Shown here one piece after another: positions 44,203-52,374 of a stretch of 64,000 nt of DNA. The first letter of the stretch is position 1, and each line of letters begins with the position of its first letter. The notes beneath the pieces are model-generated. The model was not told the origin of the DNA and searched no databases. It saw only the letters and a program-made list of their open reading frames with translations. The DNA comes from Levilactobacillus tangyuanensis (GTDB lineage: Bacteria; Bacillota; Bacilli; Lactobacillales; Lactobacillaceae), in the NCBI RefSeq assembly GCF_003946545.1, contig NZ_RHOA01000002.1:248001-312000 (forward strand). Reading direction: 5' to 3'. The position numbers and the translations under genes were made by a program.

Positions 44203-44499
44203 TCAGTAAAAGCCCGGGATCGTCAGGCCGAAGCCTAACAGGGTGAGATCAATCAGTAACCCCGCCGCCACAAAGAAGGCAACCAGCGTTGCTGGGACCA
44301 ACCACCCCGTCGAACACCGTTTGGCCGTTCGACTTATCCCTACCAAGCTTATCATAGTTACGACCACTCCGAGTGTTAAAATGACCGGCTCATTGGGAAT
44401 TATTCGGTAAAGGCTATCCGTAACACCGAACCAAGCCACCCATGCCGCCACAATGCCGCCGACTAACCAGCCCACCAAATGTTGTGTGATCTTGCTCAT
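44203..44499 (-). CDS. Small membrane protein, 98 residues
   Basis: Three hydrophobic segments: VGWLVGGIVAAWVAWFGV, PVILTLGVVVTMISLVGI, LVPATLVAFFVAAGLLIDLTLLGF. A short positively charged loop (SRTAKRCS) lies between the last two. No known family recognised. It lies 31 bp upstream of codA on the same strand and may be co-transcribed with it. Confidence 0.6.
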   Translation of the reverse strand: MSKITQHLVGWLVGGIVAAWVAWFGVTDSLYRIIPNEPVILTLGVVVTMISLVGISRTAKRCSTGWLVPATLVAFFVAAGLLIDLTLLGFGLTIPGFY

Positions 44500-44616
44500 C
44501 TAAAGGCCCCCAAACCCGCTATGAATAACTTTATAGACCAGATTGTTAGCGCCGATTTCTTGGCTATGCTATGATTGTCGTGCTTTTTAATTTCTTCGAT
44601 GGAGGCTAAACAACTC

Positions 44617-45456
44617 ATGATTAATTCAACTCCCCAAGCACTCACCATTGCCGGTTCCGACAGTGATGGTAGTGCAGGTATGCAGGCCGACTTGCACACT
44701 TTCTTTGCTCGCAACGTCTATGGTGCGTCCGTCATTACCGCCTGTGTTGCTGGAAATTCTTACGGCATTCACGCCAGTGTGCCCATGCCCACCGACTTCA
44801 TCGACCAAGAATTCCAAGATTTAACGGACGACTACAACATCAAGGCTTCTAAAACCGGGATGCTCGCCGACTCCGAATTAATTAAAAACGTGGTCAAAAA
44901 TTACCAAAAAGGTAATTTTGGCCCGCTGGTCGTGGACCCGGTCATTATGACCAAGCACGGCAGTCAATTGCTGGAAGAGAGCGCCTTCGATACACTGCGG
45001 ACGGATCTCTTACCGATTGCAATGGTCATTACCCCTAACTTTTACGAGTCCCAAAAGATCGCCGAAATGACCATTAAAACCGATGCGGACACCGTCACCG
45101 CGGCCCATAAAATGCAGGCCATGGGTGCCAAAAATGTCATTGCTAAGGGCGCTCACAGCGATTCCAGCCAAACGGTCGTCCGCGACTATGTGCTACTAGA
45201 ATCCGGCGAAGCCTTCTGGCTCAGCGAACCCTACCATGACACTGACCGGGTTAATGGGACCGGTGACTCCCTGTCAGCCTGCATCACCGCCGAACTCGCC
45301 AAGGGCACACCAATGAAGACGGCCATTCAGATTGCCAAGCAATTCGTGAATACCGCGATTGGTAACCCCATCCAAGTTGGCCATAAATTTGGCCCGATCA
45401 ATCATTGGGCCGCGCAGGATGCCAAGATTGATTTAACCCCGGCAACTGAAGACTAA
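44617..45456 (+). CDS. ThiD/PdxK-type kinase (hydroxymethylpyrimidine or pyridoxine kinase)
   Basis: 279 residues from ATG 44617 (ATG 44599 is a possible earlier start; GGAGG at 44601-44605). Ribokinase-like motifs: LTIAGSDSDGSAGMQADLHTF at the N-terminus, VVDPVIMTKHGSQLL (~105), and the catalytic loop RVNGTGDSLSACITAELAKG (~215) with Asp of GTGD. It phosphorylates HMP or pyridoxine/pyridoxal; the close homologues in Firmicutes do both. No thi cluster nearby. Confidence 0.85.
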   Translation: MINSTPQALTIAGSDSDGSAGMQADLHTFFARNVYGASVITACVAGNSYGIHASVPMPTDFIDQEFQDLTDDYNIKASKTGMLADSELIKNVVKNYQKGNFGPLVVDPVIMTKHGSQLLEESAFDTLRTDLLPIAMVITPNFYESQKIAEMTIKTDADTVTAAHKMQAMGAKNVIAKGAHSDSSQTVVRDYVLLESGEAFWLSEPYHDTDRVNGTGDSLSACITAELAKGTPMKTAIQIAKQFVNTAIGNPIQVGHKFGPINHWAAQDAKIDLTPATED

Positions 45457-45464
45457 GTTTTAAC

Positions 45465-45494
45465 GGGTCGTGACCGTGGTCACGACCTTTTTTG
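45465..45494. terminator. Bidirectional terminator
   Basis: GGTCGTGACC/GGTCACGACC stem around GT, followed by TTTTTTT, between the kinase gene and a small minus-strand gene. Confidence 0.85.
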
Positions 45495-45508
45495 ATTGCT
45501 CGGCTGGC

Positions 45509-45685
45509 CTACCAACGATCCGGACTCCAAGTGCGACCGTCGACCTCGCCACCTAGCTGTTCGGTCCGCCGATCCTGTTCGGCTACCACTCGCGCCAACG
45601 CCAACCAGAACGCCCGATTCGTGAACTCAGGTTGTTGGGCCAGGCGATCAATCTGTTCGGTTAGCCACTTCGTTTCATCAGTCAT
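45509..45685 (-). CDS. Small protein, 58 residues, coupled to the oxidoreductase gene
   Basis: MTDETKWLTEQIDRLAQQ...FTNRAFWLALARVVAEQDRR, ending DGRTWSPDRW. ATG 45685 overlaps the stop of the oxidoreductase gene by 8 bp (ATGACTGATG), so it is translationally coupled. It is soluble and charged, with one likely amphipathic helix. No family recognised. Confidence 0.7.
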   Translation of the reverse strand: MTDETKWLTEQIDRLAQQPEFTNRAFWLALARVVAEQDRRTEQLGGEVDGRTWSPDRW

Positions 45686-46370
45686 CTTCCTGCTCCTTAA
45701 TCATGGCCAAGGTTCCCTGTAAATCCGAGATAGCCGTTCTTCGCTGGTCAAACTGATCAGCAATCATCCGGCCCGTCACCTGCTGGTCGGCGGGTAACTG
45801 GGCAATCCGACTGGCCAATTGGTCCGCAAACCAAGCCTGGCGATTGGCCAAGCTATCGGGGTAATCCTGAGTGAGATAGCGCTGATAGTCCGTGACCAGC
45901 TTCAGCTTCTCGGGCTCCTCTAGATAACTAAATTGTGGAATCGCTAACGTGGGTAGCCATGTCATCCGGGCCCGTTGCGCCAGTGCCGCAAATGGGGTCA
46001 ATAAATCATCTAATGAGAAGCCTTCCGCCCCACCTCGTTGAAACGCCGCCGCGGGCATGCCCGTCGACACCACTAGGCCTAGCGACTTTCCGGCCAACGG
46101 ATAGCGGTGATCGCCATAAACAAAGTTACGGGTCAACACGGTATCTTCCCACTGTTTCAAACCGGCCGGTGCGCTGTACCAATACAATGGAAATTGTAAG
46201 ATAATCCGATCGGCTTGACGTAATTGCCGTTGTTCTTTTTCAATATCAATCGTCGATTGACTTTCAATGTGTTCCCATATGATAGCTGACTTGGGCAGAC
46301 TCGCCTTTAAAAACTGTTGCGTGCTCGAGTCTGCTAGTTCTGGATGGGATACTAAAACCAGGGTGGTCAT
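45678..46370 (-). CDS. NAD(P)H-dependent quinone reductase / flavodoxin-like oxidoreductase
   Basis: 230 residues of the MdaB/KefF type. It has TLVLVSHPELADSSTQQFL, IILQFPLYWYSAPAGLKQWEDTVLTRNFVYG (FMN phosphate site and the classic PxYWxxxPxxLKxW-like motif), and GKSLGLVVSTGMPAAAF. It would reduce quinones or other electron acceptors with an FMN cofactor. First gene of a two-gene operon with the 58-residue protein. Confidence 0.88.
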   Translation of the reverse strand: MTTLVLVSHPELADSSTQQFLKASLPKSAIIWEHIESQSTIDIEKEQRQLRQADRIILQFPLYWYSAPAGLKQWEDTVLTRNFVYGDHRYPLAGKSLGLVVSTGMPAAAFQRGGAEGFSLDDLLTPFAALAQRARMTWLPTLAIPQFSYLEEPEKLKLVTDYQRYLTQDYPDSLANRQAWFADQLASRIAQLPADQQVTGRMIADQFDQRRTAISDLQGTLAMIKEQEDD

Positions 46371-46482
46371 GACTTCAGCTCCTTGTTATTTTTACGTTCG
46401 CGTTTCAATTACAGGGTTCCCTCATACTTTAGCACAAACACCCACGGCACTTCATACCAAGCACTCGTTGGTTAGGCCAAAG

Positions 46483-46513
46483 AAAAAGGGCCGTGACCAT
46501 CAGCCACGACCCC
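46483..46513 (-). terminator. Terminator of 49-residue membrane protein gene
   Basis: On the minus strand GGG-CGTG pairs with CACG-CCC, followed by TTTTTC. A second small hairpin CGGTGGT/ACCACCG (46515-46537) precedes it. Confidence 0.6.
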
Positions 46514-46546
46514 CGGTGGTCATTCACACACCACCGTTGACGATTG

Positions 46547-46696
46547 TTAAATTAAGCGACCATTTGAGTCGTCATCATATTTACGCCGAGTGGCCAAGTG
46601 TTTACTTCTCTTGCGGAAAGCCTCTCGATTGCTGACATACAATTGTCCTGCTGCGGCAACTGCGATGAGCAATAAAATAATCAAAACAGCATACAT
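46547..46696 (-). CDS. Small single-span membrane protein, 49 residues
   Basis: MYAVLIILLLIAVAAAGQLYVSNREAFRKRSKHLATRR..., ending NGRLI. One N-terminal transmembrane segment and a short positively charged cytoplasmic tail are visible. ATG 46696 is preceded by GGGGGGAA. It has its own terminator. Such small membrane proteins are often stress or envelope regulators; function unknown. Confidence 0.65.
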   Translation of the reverse strand: MYAVLIILLLIAVAAAGQLYVSNREAFRKRSKHLATRRKYDDDSNGRLI

Positions 46697-46812
46697 AACA
46701 ATTCCCCCCGTCAACATTAGGTTACAAGACTATTATCCTAATGTTACAGGAATATTTCAAGGGCTTCGGCTCAAATATTAGAATTTCTTGATTTTCTCAT
46801 CGAACTGTTAAG

Positions 46813-47127
46813 TTACTTACTTGTCGATCGGGATTCCTTTTTCTCCGACTGGCGCTTGGCGGATTCCTTCTTCGCCTTCTCACGAGACTCCCGCTTTTGC
46901 TTGGCCTTGCGAACCTGGCTAGACACCTGATTGGTTGGACTGACGTCCTTTTTACCCGAAAGGTTCGCCGTTGGATAGGCCACCAACAAGACCAGTACCG
47001 AAAAGCCCAAATATTTAAGATTCTGCTTGCGGACACCTTGGGCCTGCGTAATTTGGAAAAAGTAGTAGATGACACAGATGGCCGCAAAGAATACCACGAC
47101 CTCCGCGATGGTATGAATAATGCCCAT
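46813..47127 (-). CDS. Small membrane protein with charged tail, 104 residues
   Basis: From ATG 47127 (GGGAGG upstream): two hydrophobic segments (IAEVVVFFAAICVIYYFFQI and KYLGFSVLVLLVAYPT), then a strongly charged tail rich in Lys, Arg, Glu and Ser (KQKRESREKAKKES, KRQSEKKESRSTSK), which is probably disordered or coiled. No family recognised. Single gene. Confidence 0.65.
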   Translation of the reverse strand: MGIIHTIAEVVVFFAAICVIYYFFQITQAQGVRKQNLKYLGFSVLVLLVAYPTANLSGKKDVSPTNQVSSQVRKAKQKRESREKAKKESAKRQSEKKESRSTSK

Positions 47128-47215
47128 TTTCGAATCCTCCCGTTGGTTGTTTAACCCCACTCTACTTGAACCACGTTAACCCGTCAACTAGCGGACGGTT
47201 CAACCTAACAATCAA

Positions 47216-47244
47216 TTGACACGCCCTGCTCGCTTCTCTATAAT
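47216..47244 (+). promoter_or_regulatory. Consensus sigmaA promoter of tRNA-Arg
   Basis: TTGACA (47216-47221), 17-bp spacer, TATAAT (47239-47244): an exact consensus promoter 21 bp before the tRNA. Confidence 0.9.
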
Positions 47245-47265
47245 TAAGGGGTTATGAGCCATTAG

Positions 47266-47339
47266 GTCGCAATAGCTCAGCTGGATAGAGCAACGGTCTT
47301 CTAAACCGTAGGTCGAGGGTTCGAATCTCTCTTGCGACA
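47266..47339 (+). tRNA. tRNA-Arg(TCT)
   Basis: Acceptor GTCGCAA/TTGCGAC, D arm GCTC/GAGC, anticodon stem ACGGT/ACCGT with loop CTTCTAA (anticodon TCT), T arm GAGGG/CTCTC with TTCGAAT. The discriminator is A and CCA is not encoded. It reads AGA/AGG codons. Monocistronic with its own terminator. Confidence 0.96.
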
Positions 47340-47360
47340 TCATTTTTAATCTTTTTAACT

Positions 47361-47405
47361 AAAATAACCGTTACGCTGGGTTTAACCAACGTAACGGTTA
47401 TTTTT
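47361..47405. terminator. Bidirectional terminator between tRNA-Arg and murI
   Basis: AATAACCGTTACG pairs with CGTAACGGTTATT over a 14-nt loop, followed by T5. Confidence 0.88.
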
Positions 47406-47410
47406 AATTG

Positions 47411-48202
47411 CTACAGATCGATGTGGCTGACCGTGATTGGGTATGATAAGAACGTGCTAGCATGTTCTTCGAAAGCTTTTTCATCCCCAGTACTCAGGAA
47501 CTTTTGGGTCCCCTTGTCTTGGTCATTGTACATGTCATTGTCACCGAGATACTTGTCAACGGCCTTAGCTGCCCCAACACCTGGGTCAACCAAAGTAACG
47601 TCTGGGCCCACAGCCTTTTGAATGCTGTCCCGAATAATTGGGAAGTGGGTGCATCCCATGATCATGGTGTCAACACCAGTACCATCGAATGAACTCAGAG
47701 CATCCGCAACCTTAGCTGGTGTGTCGGCGTCCTTGGCATGGCCGCCTTCAACTAAAGTGACAAAGTCTGGTAAACCTTTGGAAATAACTTCTGCATCTGG
47801 TAATAACTCTTTAATCTTGCGTTCGTAACGGCCGGACTTAACCGTCCCGTTAGTTGCGATAACAGCGATTTTATGGTTCTTGGTCGTTTCAACACCGAGT
47901 TCAGCACCCGCGTCGATAACCCCAATCACTGGAATGGTCAATTCTTTTTGCAGGTAATCCAATGAGGCAGCGGTTGCCGTGTTGCAACCGATAACCATCA
48001 TCTTAATACCCAGGGTTTCTTCGTATTTTGCAATCCGAGTCGTTAATTGGCAGACCAATTCTGAAGATTTTTCACCATATGGTAAGTTCTTTTGATCACC
48101 AATATAGATGTAATCTTCGTTAGGCAACTTCTTAAAAACTTGATCGAAAACCGTTAATCCACCAATACCAGAATCCATAAAGCCGATAGGCCGCTTGTCC
48201 AA
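47411..48202 (-). CDS. murI: Glutamate racemase
   Basis: 263 residues with a TTG start and GAAGG upstream. The two catalytic cysteines are in VIGCNTATAAS (~residue 73) and MIMGCTHFPII (~184), and the start IGFMDSGIGGLTVF carries the Asp/Ser of the active site. It supplies D-glutamate for peptidoglycan. Its third codon positions are AT-richer than in the surrounding genes. Confidence 0.94.
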   Translation of the reverse strand: MDKRPIGFMDSGIGGLTVFDQVFKKLPNEDYIYIGDQKNLPYGEKSSELVCQLTTRIAKYEETLGIKMMVIGCNTATAASLDYLQKELTIPVIGVIDAGAELGVETTKNHKIAVIATNGTVKSGRYERKIKELLPDAEVISKGLPDFVTLVEGGHAKDADTPAKVADALSSFDGTGVDTMIMGCTHFPIIRDSIQKAVGPDVTLVDPGVGAAKAVDKYLGDNDMYNDQDKGTQKFLSTGDEKAFEEHASTFLSYPITVSHIDL

Positions 48203-48281
48203 AAGAAAAACCTTCTTTCGTTTTCATCACAATTCACAAAAATTATTAAGTAACAATTTTAACACGTCACTGTAGAAGAGA

Positions 48282-49847
48282 CTAGTCTTCTTCAGTAGCT
48301 ACCTTAGCATCGTCATCGCTAGGCTTGCCAGGAGCTAATAAGCGCTTCCGGTCTTCCTTAGCATCTTCGATACTGAAGCCGACTTCTTTAGCCCACTTCT
48401 TACGGAAGGCGTACATGATGAATGGAATAACCAATACAATCGTGAAGGCAACTAACAGCATCTTCGTGTAGGTATGACCTTGAGCAACCGTGTAACCAGT
48501 TGGTGCGAAGAAAGTAACGATGAAACTAAGCAGTGACAGCAGGAATCCAGAGATCCCAATCAGAATCCGCATGATGTGGGTTCTGCCGGCCAAGAAGACC
48601 CGGTGAATGTCATTGTGCTTAAATTGAAGAACCAGGTAACCAACGAACATCGTCATGTACATAACCATGTAGATGGCAACGGTTAACCCCATGGCAGTCC
48701 GGAAGGAAACGTTACTACTGGTACCACCGGCACCAAAGGTCAGGTAAGCACCCATCAGGGAAACAACGATCCCTTGAAGAATCATCAAGTTGGTTTCAAT
48801 ACCCCAACGGTTAGTCTTCGTGAAGATCTTAGGCATGTAACCTTGTAAAGCAGCTTCGTGCATCCCGGCGTTAGGTCCAACAACCCAACCACTAATGATT
48901 CCGAGAATCCCGATAGCGAACAGAACACCAAGAATCGTTTGCGTTACTTGAACCATGGCTGCAGAGAAACCAAGCTTTGCAACGATGTAGCCGTATGCGT
49001 AAACAACACCAGTACTCAATTGGATCTTGTCAACTGGGATAGTCCCAGCAATTGACAAACTACCAATAATATCAGTAGCAATCGCGATAATAGCTAAGAG
49101 CATCATAGCCTTTGGGTAAACCCGTGGGTTCTTCAAGTCCTTAACGTGGGTTGCAGAACCATCGGCACCGGCAAAGGCCAGAACGAATGGTACCAAACCA
49201 ACTAACGTTGCGAACTGGTAGTTCTTAGGGAAGATCGTGTGCCAGTTGATCGTGATTAACATCTTGTTGCCTTTTGCTAAGTAGATAATGAACACTAACA
49301 GTAAGAAGATGGTTGGCAGAGCAACACCAAGTAAGAAGCACCATTGTGCAATCTTACCAGTGGTCTTGGTCCCACGTTGTTGAATAACAATCAAGCTCCA
49401 AAGAATTAACATTTGGAAGAAGAACCGCATAACTGGATTGTCATTCATGAATGGGAAGCCAACGGAAATTGATAAACACCCAATGGCAAAGTACATCATG
49501 GTGTTAATCCCAACAGTGATGTGAATCCATTGATAGAAGATTGAAGCCCAACCAGGTAAGTCACCCAGTGTCGCCTTAGTCCAAGTGAAGACACCACCAC
49601 GTTCCCAGCCATCGATTGACGCCATTTCACCGGCGGTACGAGTAACTGGAACGAACCATAAAATACCTGCAATAAACAGGAAGAAGATGGCGACGGCACC
49701 GTTAAGGGCGAAGGCCGCGAAACCATAAGCCGTCAAAACCATGGAAATCGTCATTGAGAAAAATTGAGGTCCAGTAAGTTGGTTACGCGCTTTGAGTTCG
49801 TCGCTGCTAGTAGCGTCACTGGATCCTGTCGTTTCATCATTCTTCAT
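48282..49847 (-). CDS. gadC: Glutamate/GABA antiporter-like APC permease
   Basis: 521 residues from ATG 49847 (AAAGGA upstream); about 12 membrane segments. FFSMTISMVLTAYGF opens it, with VPVTRTAGEMASIDGWERGGVFTW, SATHVKDLKNPRVYPKAMMLL and SGWVVGPNAGMHEAALQ matching GadC-type antiporters, which swap glutamate for GABA to consume protons. No gadB decarboxylase is adjacent, so it may serve another gad locus or a related substrate. Codon use is more AT-rich than in neighbours. Confidence 0.82.
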   Translation of the reverse strand: MKNDETTGSSDATSSDELKARNQLTGPQFFSMTISMVLTAYGFAAFALNGAVAIFFLFIAGILWFVPVTRTAGEMASIDGWERGGVFTWTKATLGDLPGWASIFYQWIHITVGINTMMYFAIGCLSISVGFPFMNDNPVMRFFFQMLILWSLIVIQQRGTKTTGKIAQWCFLLGVALPTIFLLLVFIIYLAKGNKMLITINWHTIFPKNYQFATLVGLVPFVLAFAGADGSATHVKDLKNPRVYPKAMMLLAIIAIATDIIGSLSIAGTIPVDKIQLSTGVVYAYGYIVAKLGFSAAMVQVTQTILGVLFAIGILGIISGWVVGPNAGMHEAALQGYMPKIFTKTNRWGIETNLMILQGIVVSLMGAYLTFGAGGTSSNVSFRTAMGLTVAIYMVMYMTMFVGYLVLQFKHNDIHRVFLAGRTHIMRILIGISGFLLSLLSFIVTFFAPTGYTVAQGHTYTKMLLVAFTIVLVIPFIMYAFRKKWAKEVGFSIEDAKEDRKRLLAPGKPSDDDAKVATEED

Positions 49848-50009
49848 AATTATGTCATATCCTTTATAATTGAAGTAATATCTATTAAAAATGAAGTAAT
49901 ATTGCGAGTACACTTGGCCAAATGTATGTAATCTAAATTACGTGCTAATCATAATCCATAAATTAAAAAACGGTAATAGACATTAACCGTGATGTGTCTA
50001 ACTCTTTTA

Positions 50010-50410
50010 GGCTGGGACATGGTATAGACCCCCTATTTTGTGGGTTATTTACGTATAAGAATTCATTATATGCATATTCCTTGTGAATTACTAATCAAAA
50101 TCAGGATTCACGGCCTCAATCGTTTAACCCATTTCTAATGTTACCAACCGATAATCGTTGGCTGCTTTTGTATACGCTTTCAAAAGGCTGTTAGGCCGGC
50201 GTTCTTGAAAACTAGATTCCCACCTTATTCGAATTTATACGGGAATGATTTTATTCATAAAACGTGACTCCTCCGTGATAGATCCAAAAGCGCCAATTGA
50301 ACTGTCAAACGTGATGGCCAGGCCATCGTTATGATTGATACCAAGCCATCGGCGGTATGTAAGCGATGCCATTATTAAGCCGGTTTATCCGTGACACTTA
50401 TTTGATAAAG
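50010..50410. other. Gene-free stretch with possible decayed IS sequence
   Basis: The 730-bp gap 49848-50577 holds no intact gene. GACCCCCTATTTTGTGGG (about 50027-50044) resembles the outer end of an IS3-type element, and a minus-strand frame near 50305-50390 reads RLNNGIAYIPPMAWYQS, similar in style to a transposase C-terminus before a stop. Both are weak. The rest shows only the cre-like site and two hairpins noted separately. Confidence 0.25.
50169..50182. promoter_or_regulatory. cre-like site upstream of gadC
   Basis: Minus strand TGAAAGCGTATACA matches the cre consensus with one mismatch. It lies about 320 bp before gadC. A closely similar site is found at the GcvH-like gene (57855-57868). 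Confidence 0.4.
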
Positions 50411-50498
50411 GTTGGCGCCGATTTTTGCTGAGGTTCTGCATAATTCTTGGATAAATTAATTCAGCCCCTTGGACCTTCTTTTAACCCACATTTCCGTT

Positions 50499-50523
50499 TG
50501 TTAGTTGATTACGACAACTAACA
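50499..50523. other. Perfect 9-bp hairpin
   Basis: TGTTAGTTG and CAACTAACA flank ATTACGA. It abuts the terminator of the cytochrome b5-like gene; no role is evident. Confidence 0.4.
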
Positions 50524-50567
50524 AAAAAGCCCCCACTGGCCAACCGGCTCATTGGGGGACTTTTTAA
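50522..50567 (-). terminator. Terminator of cytochrome b5-like gene
   Basis: On the minus strand TCCCCCAATGAGCCGG pairs with CCAGTGGGGGC-type sequence, then TTTTTTG. Confidence 0.8.
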
Positions 50568-50577
50568 GACCATCTGA

Positions 50578-50817
50578 TTAATCGGCATATGTGCCAACCA
50601 CGGGTAAACCCTTCAAGACCTTCCGGCCATGAGGCGATTGGCCATCGATCACGCTAGTTAGTTCTTGACCCGCTAGATTACCGTGATGTTTGCCACCGGC
50701 CCAAGCAGCCACACCGGTCACGTCATAGACCGACCCATCAACCGCCACATAGGCCGGTTGGCCATTTTGACCGTTATACTTTGCTAATTCTACTTGATTA
50801 AAGACCTTTTCACTCAT
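50578..50817 (-). CDS. Cytochrome b5-like heme/steroid-binding domain protein
   Basis: 79 residues from ATG 50817 (GGTGG upstream; GTG 50829 possible). Family pattern: FNQVELAKYNGQNGQPAYVAVDGSVYDVT then WAGGKHHGNLAGQEL with candidate heme ligand His, and SPHGRKVLKGLPVVG with the second. Single-domain cytoplasmic cytochrome b5-like proteins are common in lactobacilli; heme binding is not proven. Confidence 0.85.
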   Translation of the reverse strand: MSEKVFNQVELAKYNGQNGQPAYVAVDGSVYDVTGVAAWAGGKHHGNLAGQELTSVIDGQSPHGRKVLKGLPVVGTYAD

Positions 50818-50915
50818 CAAATCCACCACCTAATTTATTTATCCCCATCATAGTGGAGAAGTCCCGGCAACTCAAGTATTTTAATGGTCACTCGATAAGT
50901 AAAAATGACGGCAGC

Positions 50916-50950
50916 AAAAAAGCCATCGACACACCGTCGATGGCTTTCTT
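50916..50950 (-). terminator. Terminator of cold shock gene
   Basis: AAAGCCATCGAC pairs with GTCGATGGCTTT around ACACC, with A/T runs on both sides. Confidence 0.88.
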
Positions 50951-50972
50951 AAACTCGATTTAGGCTAATAAA

Positions 50973-51176
50973 TTAGTCGACAACCGAAACGTTAGCAGCT
51001 TGTGGGCCACGGTCGCCTTGTTCTACATCAAGGGATACGTGTTGGCCTTCTTCAAGAGTCTTGAAGCCTTCACTGTTGATAGCAGAGAAGTGAACGAAAA
51101 CGTCTGAGCCGTTTTCCAAAGTGATGAAGCCGTAACCTTTATCAGCGTTGAACCATTTAACAGTACCTTGTTCCAT
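50973..51176 (-). CDS. Cold shock protein CspA family
   Basis: 67 residues, full length. [21 protein letters not shown] with RNP-1 KGYGFI, then RNP-2 DVFVHFSAI. It binds RNA and acts as an RNA chaperone at low temperature. Start at ATG 51176 behind GGAGG. A long leader (about 130-150 nt) lies upstream. Confidence 0.96.
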   Translation of the reverse strand: MEQGTVKWFNADKGYGFITLENGSDVFVHFSAINSEGFKTLEEGQHVSLDVEQGDRGPQAANVSVVD

Positions 51177-51326
51177 AAGAATGAAACCTCCGTGCGCATA
51201 GCGCAATAATATTTGCATTTGAAAGCTGGGGTCAAAGGAGCCATTCTTAAAGAACGTCGAGCCTTTAAAACTTCCGAACCATAAATACATTATCCATAGG
51301 ATACCAGGTATTCGGCAGAATAGCAA
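51177..51326 (-). promoter_or_regulatory. Promoter and long leader of cold shock gene
   Basis: On the minus strand TTGCTA (51321-51326), 17-bp spacer and TATCCT (51298-51303) form a sigmaA-like promoter. This gives a leader of about 115 nt before the start, with self-complementary stretches, as expected for thermosensing csp leaders. No other gene lies here. Confidence 0.55.
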
Positions 51327-51354
51327 ATGAGTTGTTTGCTTTTATCCGCTTTTT

Positions 51355-51975
51355 TTAAGAGTTACTGATGTGATGTGTTAACCATAACCGCGCCGCGAGT
51401 ACCTCTTGGGGCGTTAATTGATGACTCCCATTGGTTACCTCTAAAGTTGTTTCGGCCCCAACTTTTTTGCAAGCGGATTCAACCCGACTCACCGTCTCGA
51501 CACTAACCAATGGATCACGCCGTCCCGCCGACAACCAAACCGCTAACTCGTCAGTCTTTCGGGGAACTGGTGCGGTCAACCACAACGGGTGAAATAAAAC
51601 CGCCGTTACCGCCGGAATCATCCCTGTCTGCACGCCGTACGCGGCCATAGCGGCCCCGTTAGAGTAACCGATAACAATTAGTCGTTGCCCTTCCCAATGA
51701 TGGTCAGCACACACCTGAAGGGCCTTCTGGCCAATCCAGGCCGCCTCGGTCGCCACTTGCTGTGCATCGACTGGTCCGGCCGCGGTTTGCTGAAAGTATT
51801 GACGTTGGGCACCAAGTCCCTGCCGCCCGGCAATGGTCAGCAGTGGACTCTGGGGGGCCAACCGCCGGCCAAAGGTCAGTATTTCTTGATTGGTGCCACC
51901 GGTTCCCTGCAGCAGGAGCACTGGTGGCTCAGTATTGGCCCCCGGGAGCCATTCAACTAAGCTTTCCTCGTCCAA
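51355..51975 (-). CDS. Alpha/beta hydrolase (carboxylesterase/phospholipase-type)
   Basis: 206 residues; TTG start at 51975 behind AGGAGG. The nucleophile elbow is IGYSNGAAMAAYG (Ser ~105), the acid in WLSAGRRDPLVS, and the His in NGSHQLTPQE. These give a complete catalytic triad of the YpfH/carboxylesterase type. Substrate unknown. It follows the 106-residue unknown gene by 11 bp. Confidence 0.88.
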   Translation of the reverse strand: MDEESLVEWLPGANTEPPVLLLQGTGGTNQEILTFGRRLAPQSPLLTIAGRQGLGAQRQYFQQTAAGPVDAQQVATEAAWIGQKALQVCADHHWEGQRLIVIGYSNGAAMAAYGVQTGMIPAVTAVLFHPLWLTAPVPRKTDELAVWLSAGRRDPLVSVETVSRVESACKKVGAETTLEVTNGSHQLTPQEVLAARLWLTHHISNS

Positions 51976-51986
51976 GGCATCCCCTC

Positions 51987-52307
51987 CTAGCGGCGAACCA
52001 CAATCTCAATTTGTTCCTTTTGTGGCGCAAAGTTTAAGCCAGAACAGGTTTCGGTTAAAATTTTTTCATATTCGGATAAGACATCGACGGGAAGCGGCGT
52101 GTGAGTTCGCAAGTGGTCAATTAATTCCTTGGCCGACTTAATCTCTTTCAGTGAGACAAACAACAACGCGTTATTAATTAAATCCCGCAACAAATCTGTC
52201 AATAATCCATTGGGTTTCCCCGCGGGATCGGTGACCACGACCTGATGACTTTCAACTTCCTGATGATTCATGGAGACTTGTTTTAAAACGGAAAAAATTG
52301 TGGGCAT
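51987..52307 (-). CDS. Hypothetical protein, 106 residues
   Basis: Start at ATG 52307 (MPTIF) with AGGAGGAG 8 bp before; GTG 52316 overlaps the ribosome site. The sequence is a mix of helix and strands with GLLTDLLRDLINNALLFVSLKEIKSAKELID. Ends QIEIVVRR. No family recognised. First gene of an operon with the hydrolase. Confidence 0.65.
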   Translation of the reverse strand: MPTIFSVLKQVSMNHQEVESHQVVVTDPAGKPNGLLTDLLRDLINNALLFVSLKEIKSAKELIDHLRTHTPLPVDVLSEYEKILTETCSGLNFAPQKEQIEIVVRR

Positions 52308-52374
52308 GTTGATCACTCCTCCTGAATTAATTTGATTTTAAGCTGATCATACAGCTTTTTACCTAGAACGAGAA

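Noticed and set aside
49848-49913. Longer N-terminus of gadC (22 extra residues)
   Set aside because: The extension is Tyr/Phe/Asn-rich and unlike the family; ATG 49847 has the ribosome site.
50973-51326. Long form of the cold shock protein (117 residues)
   Set aside because: The extra N-terminus is the untranslated leader; the conserved CspA start is ATG 51176 behind GGAGG.
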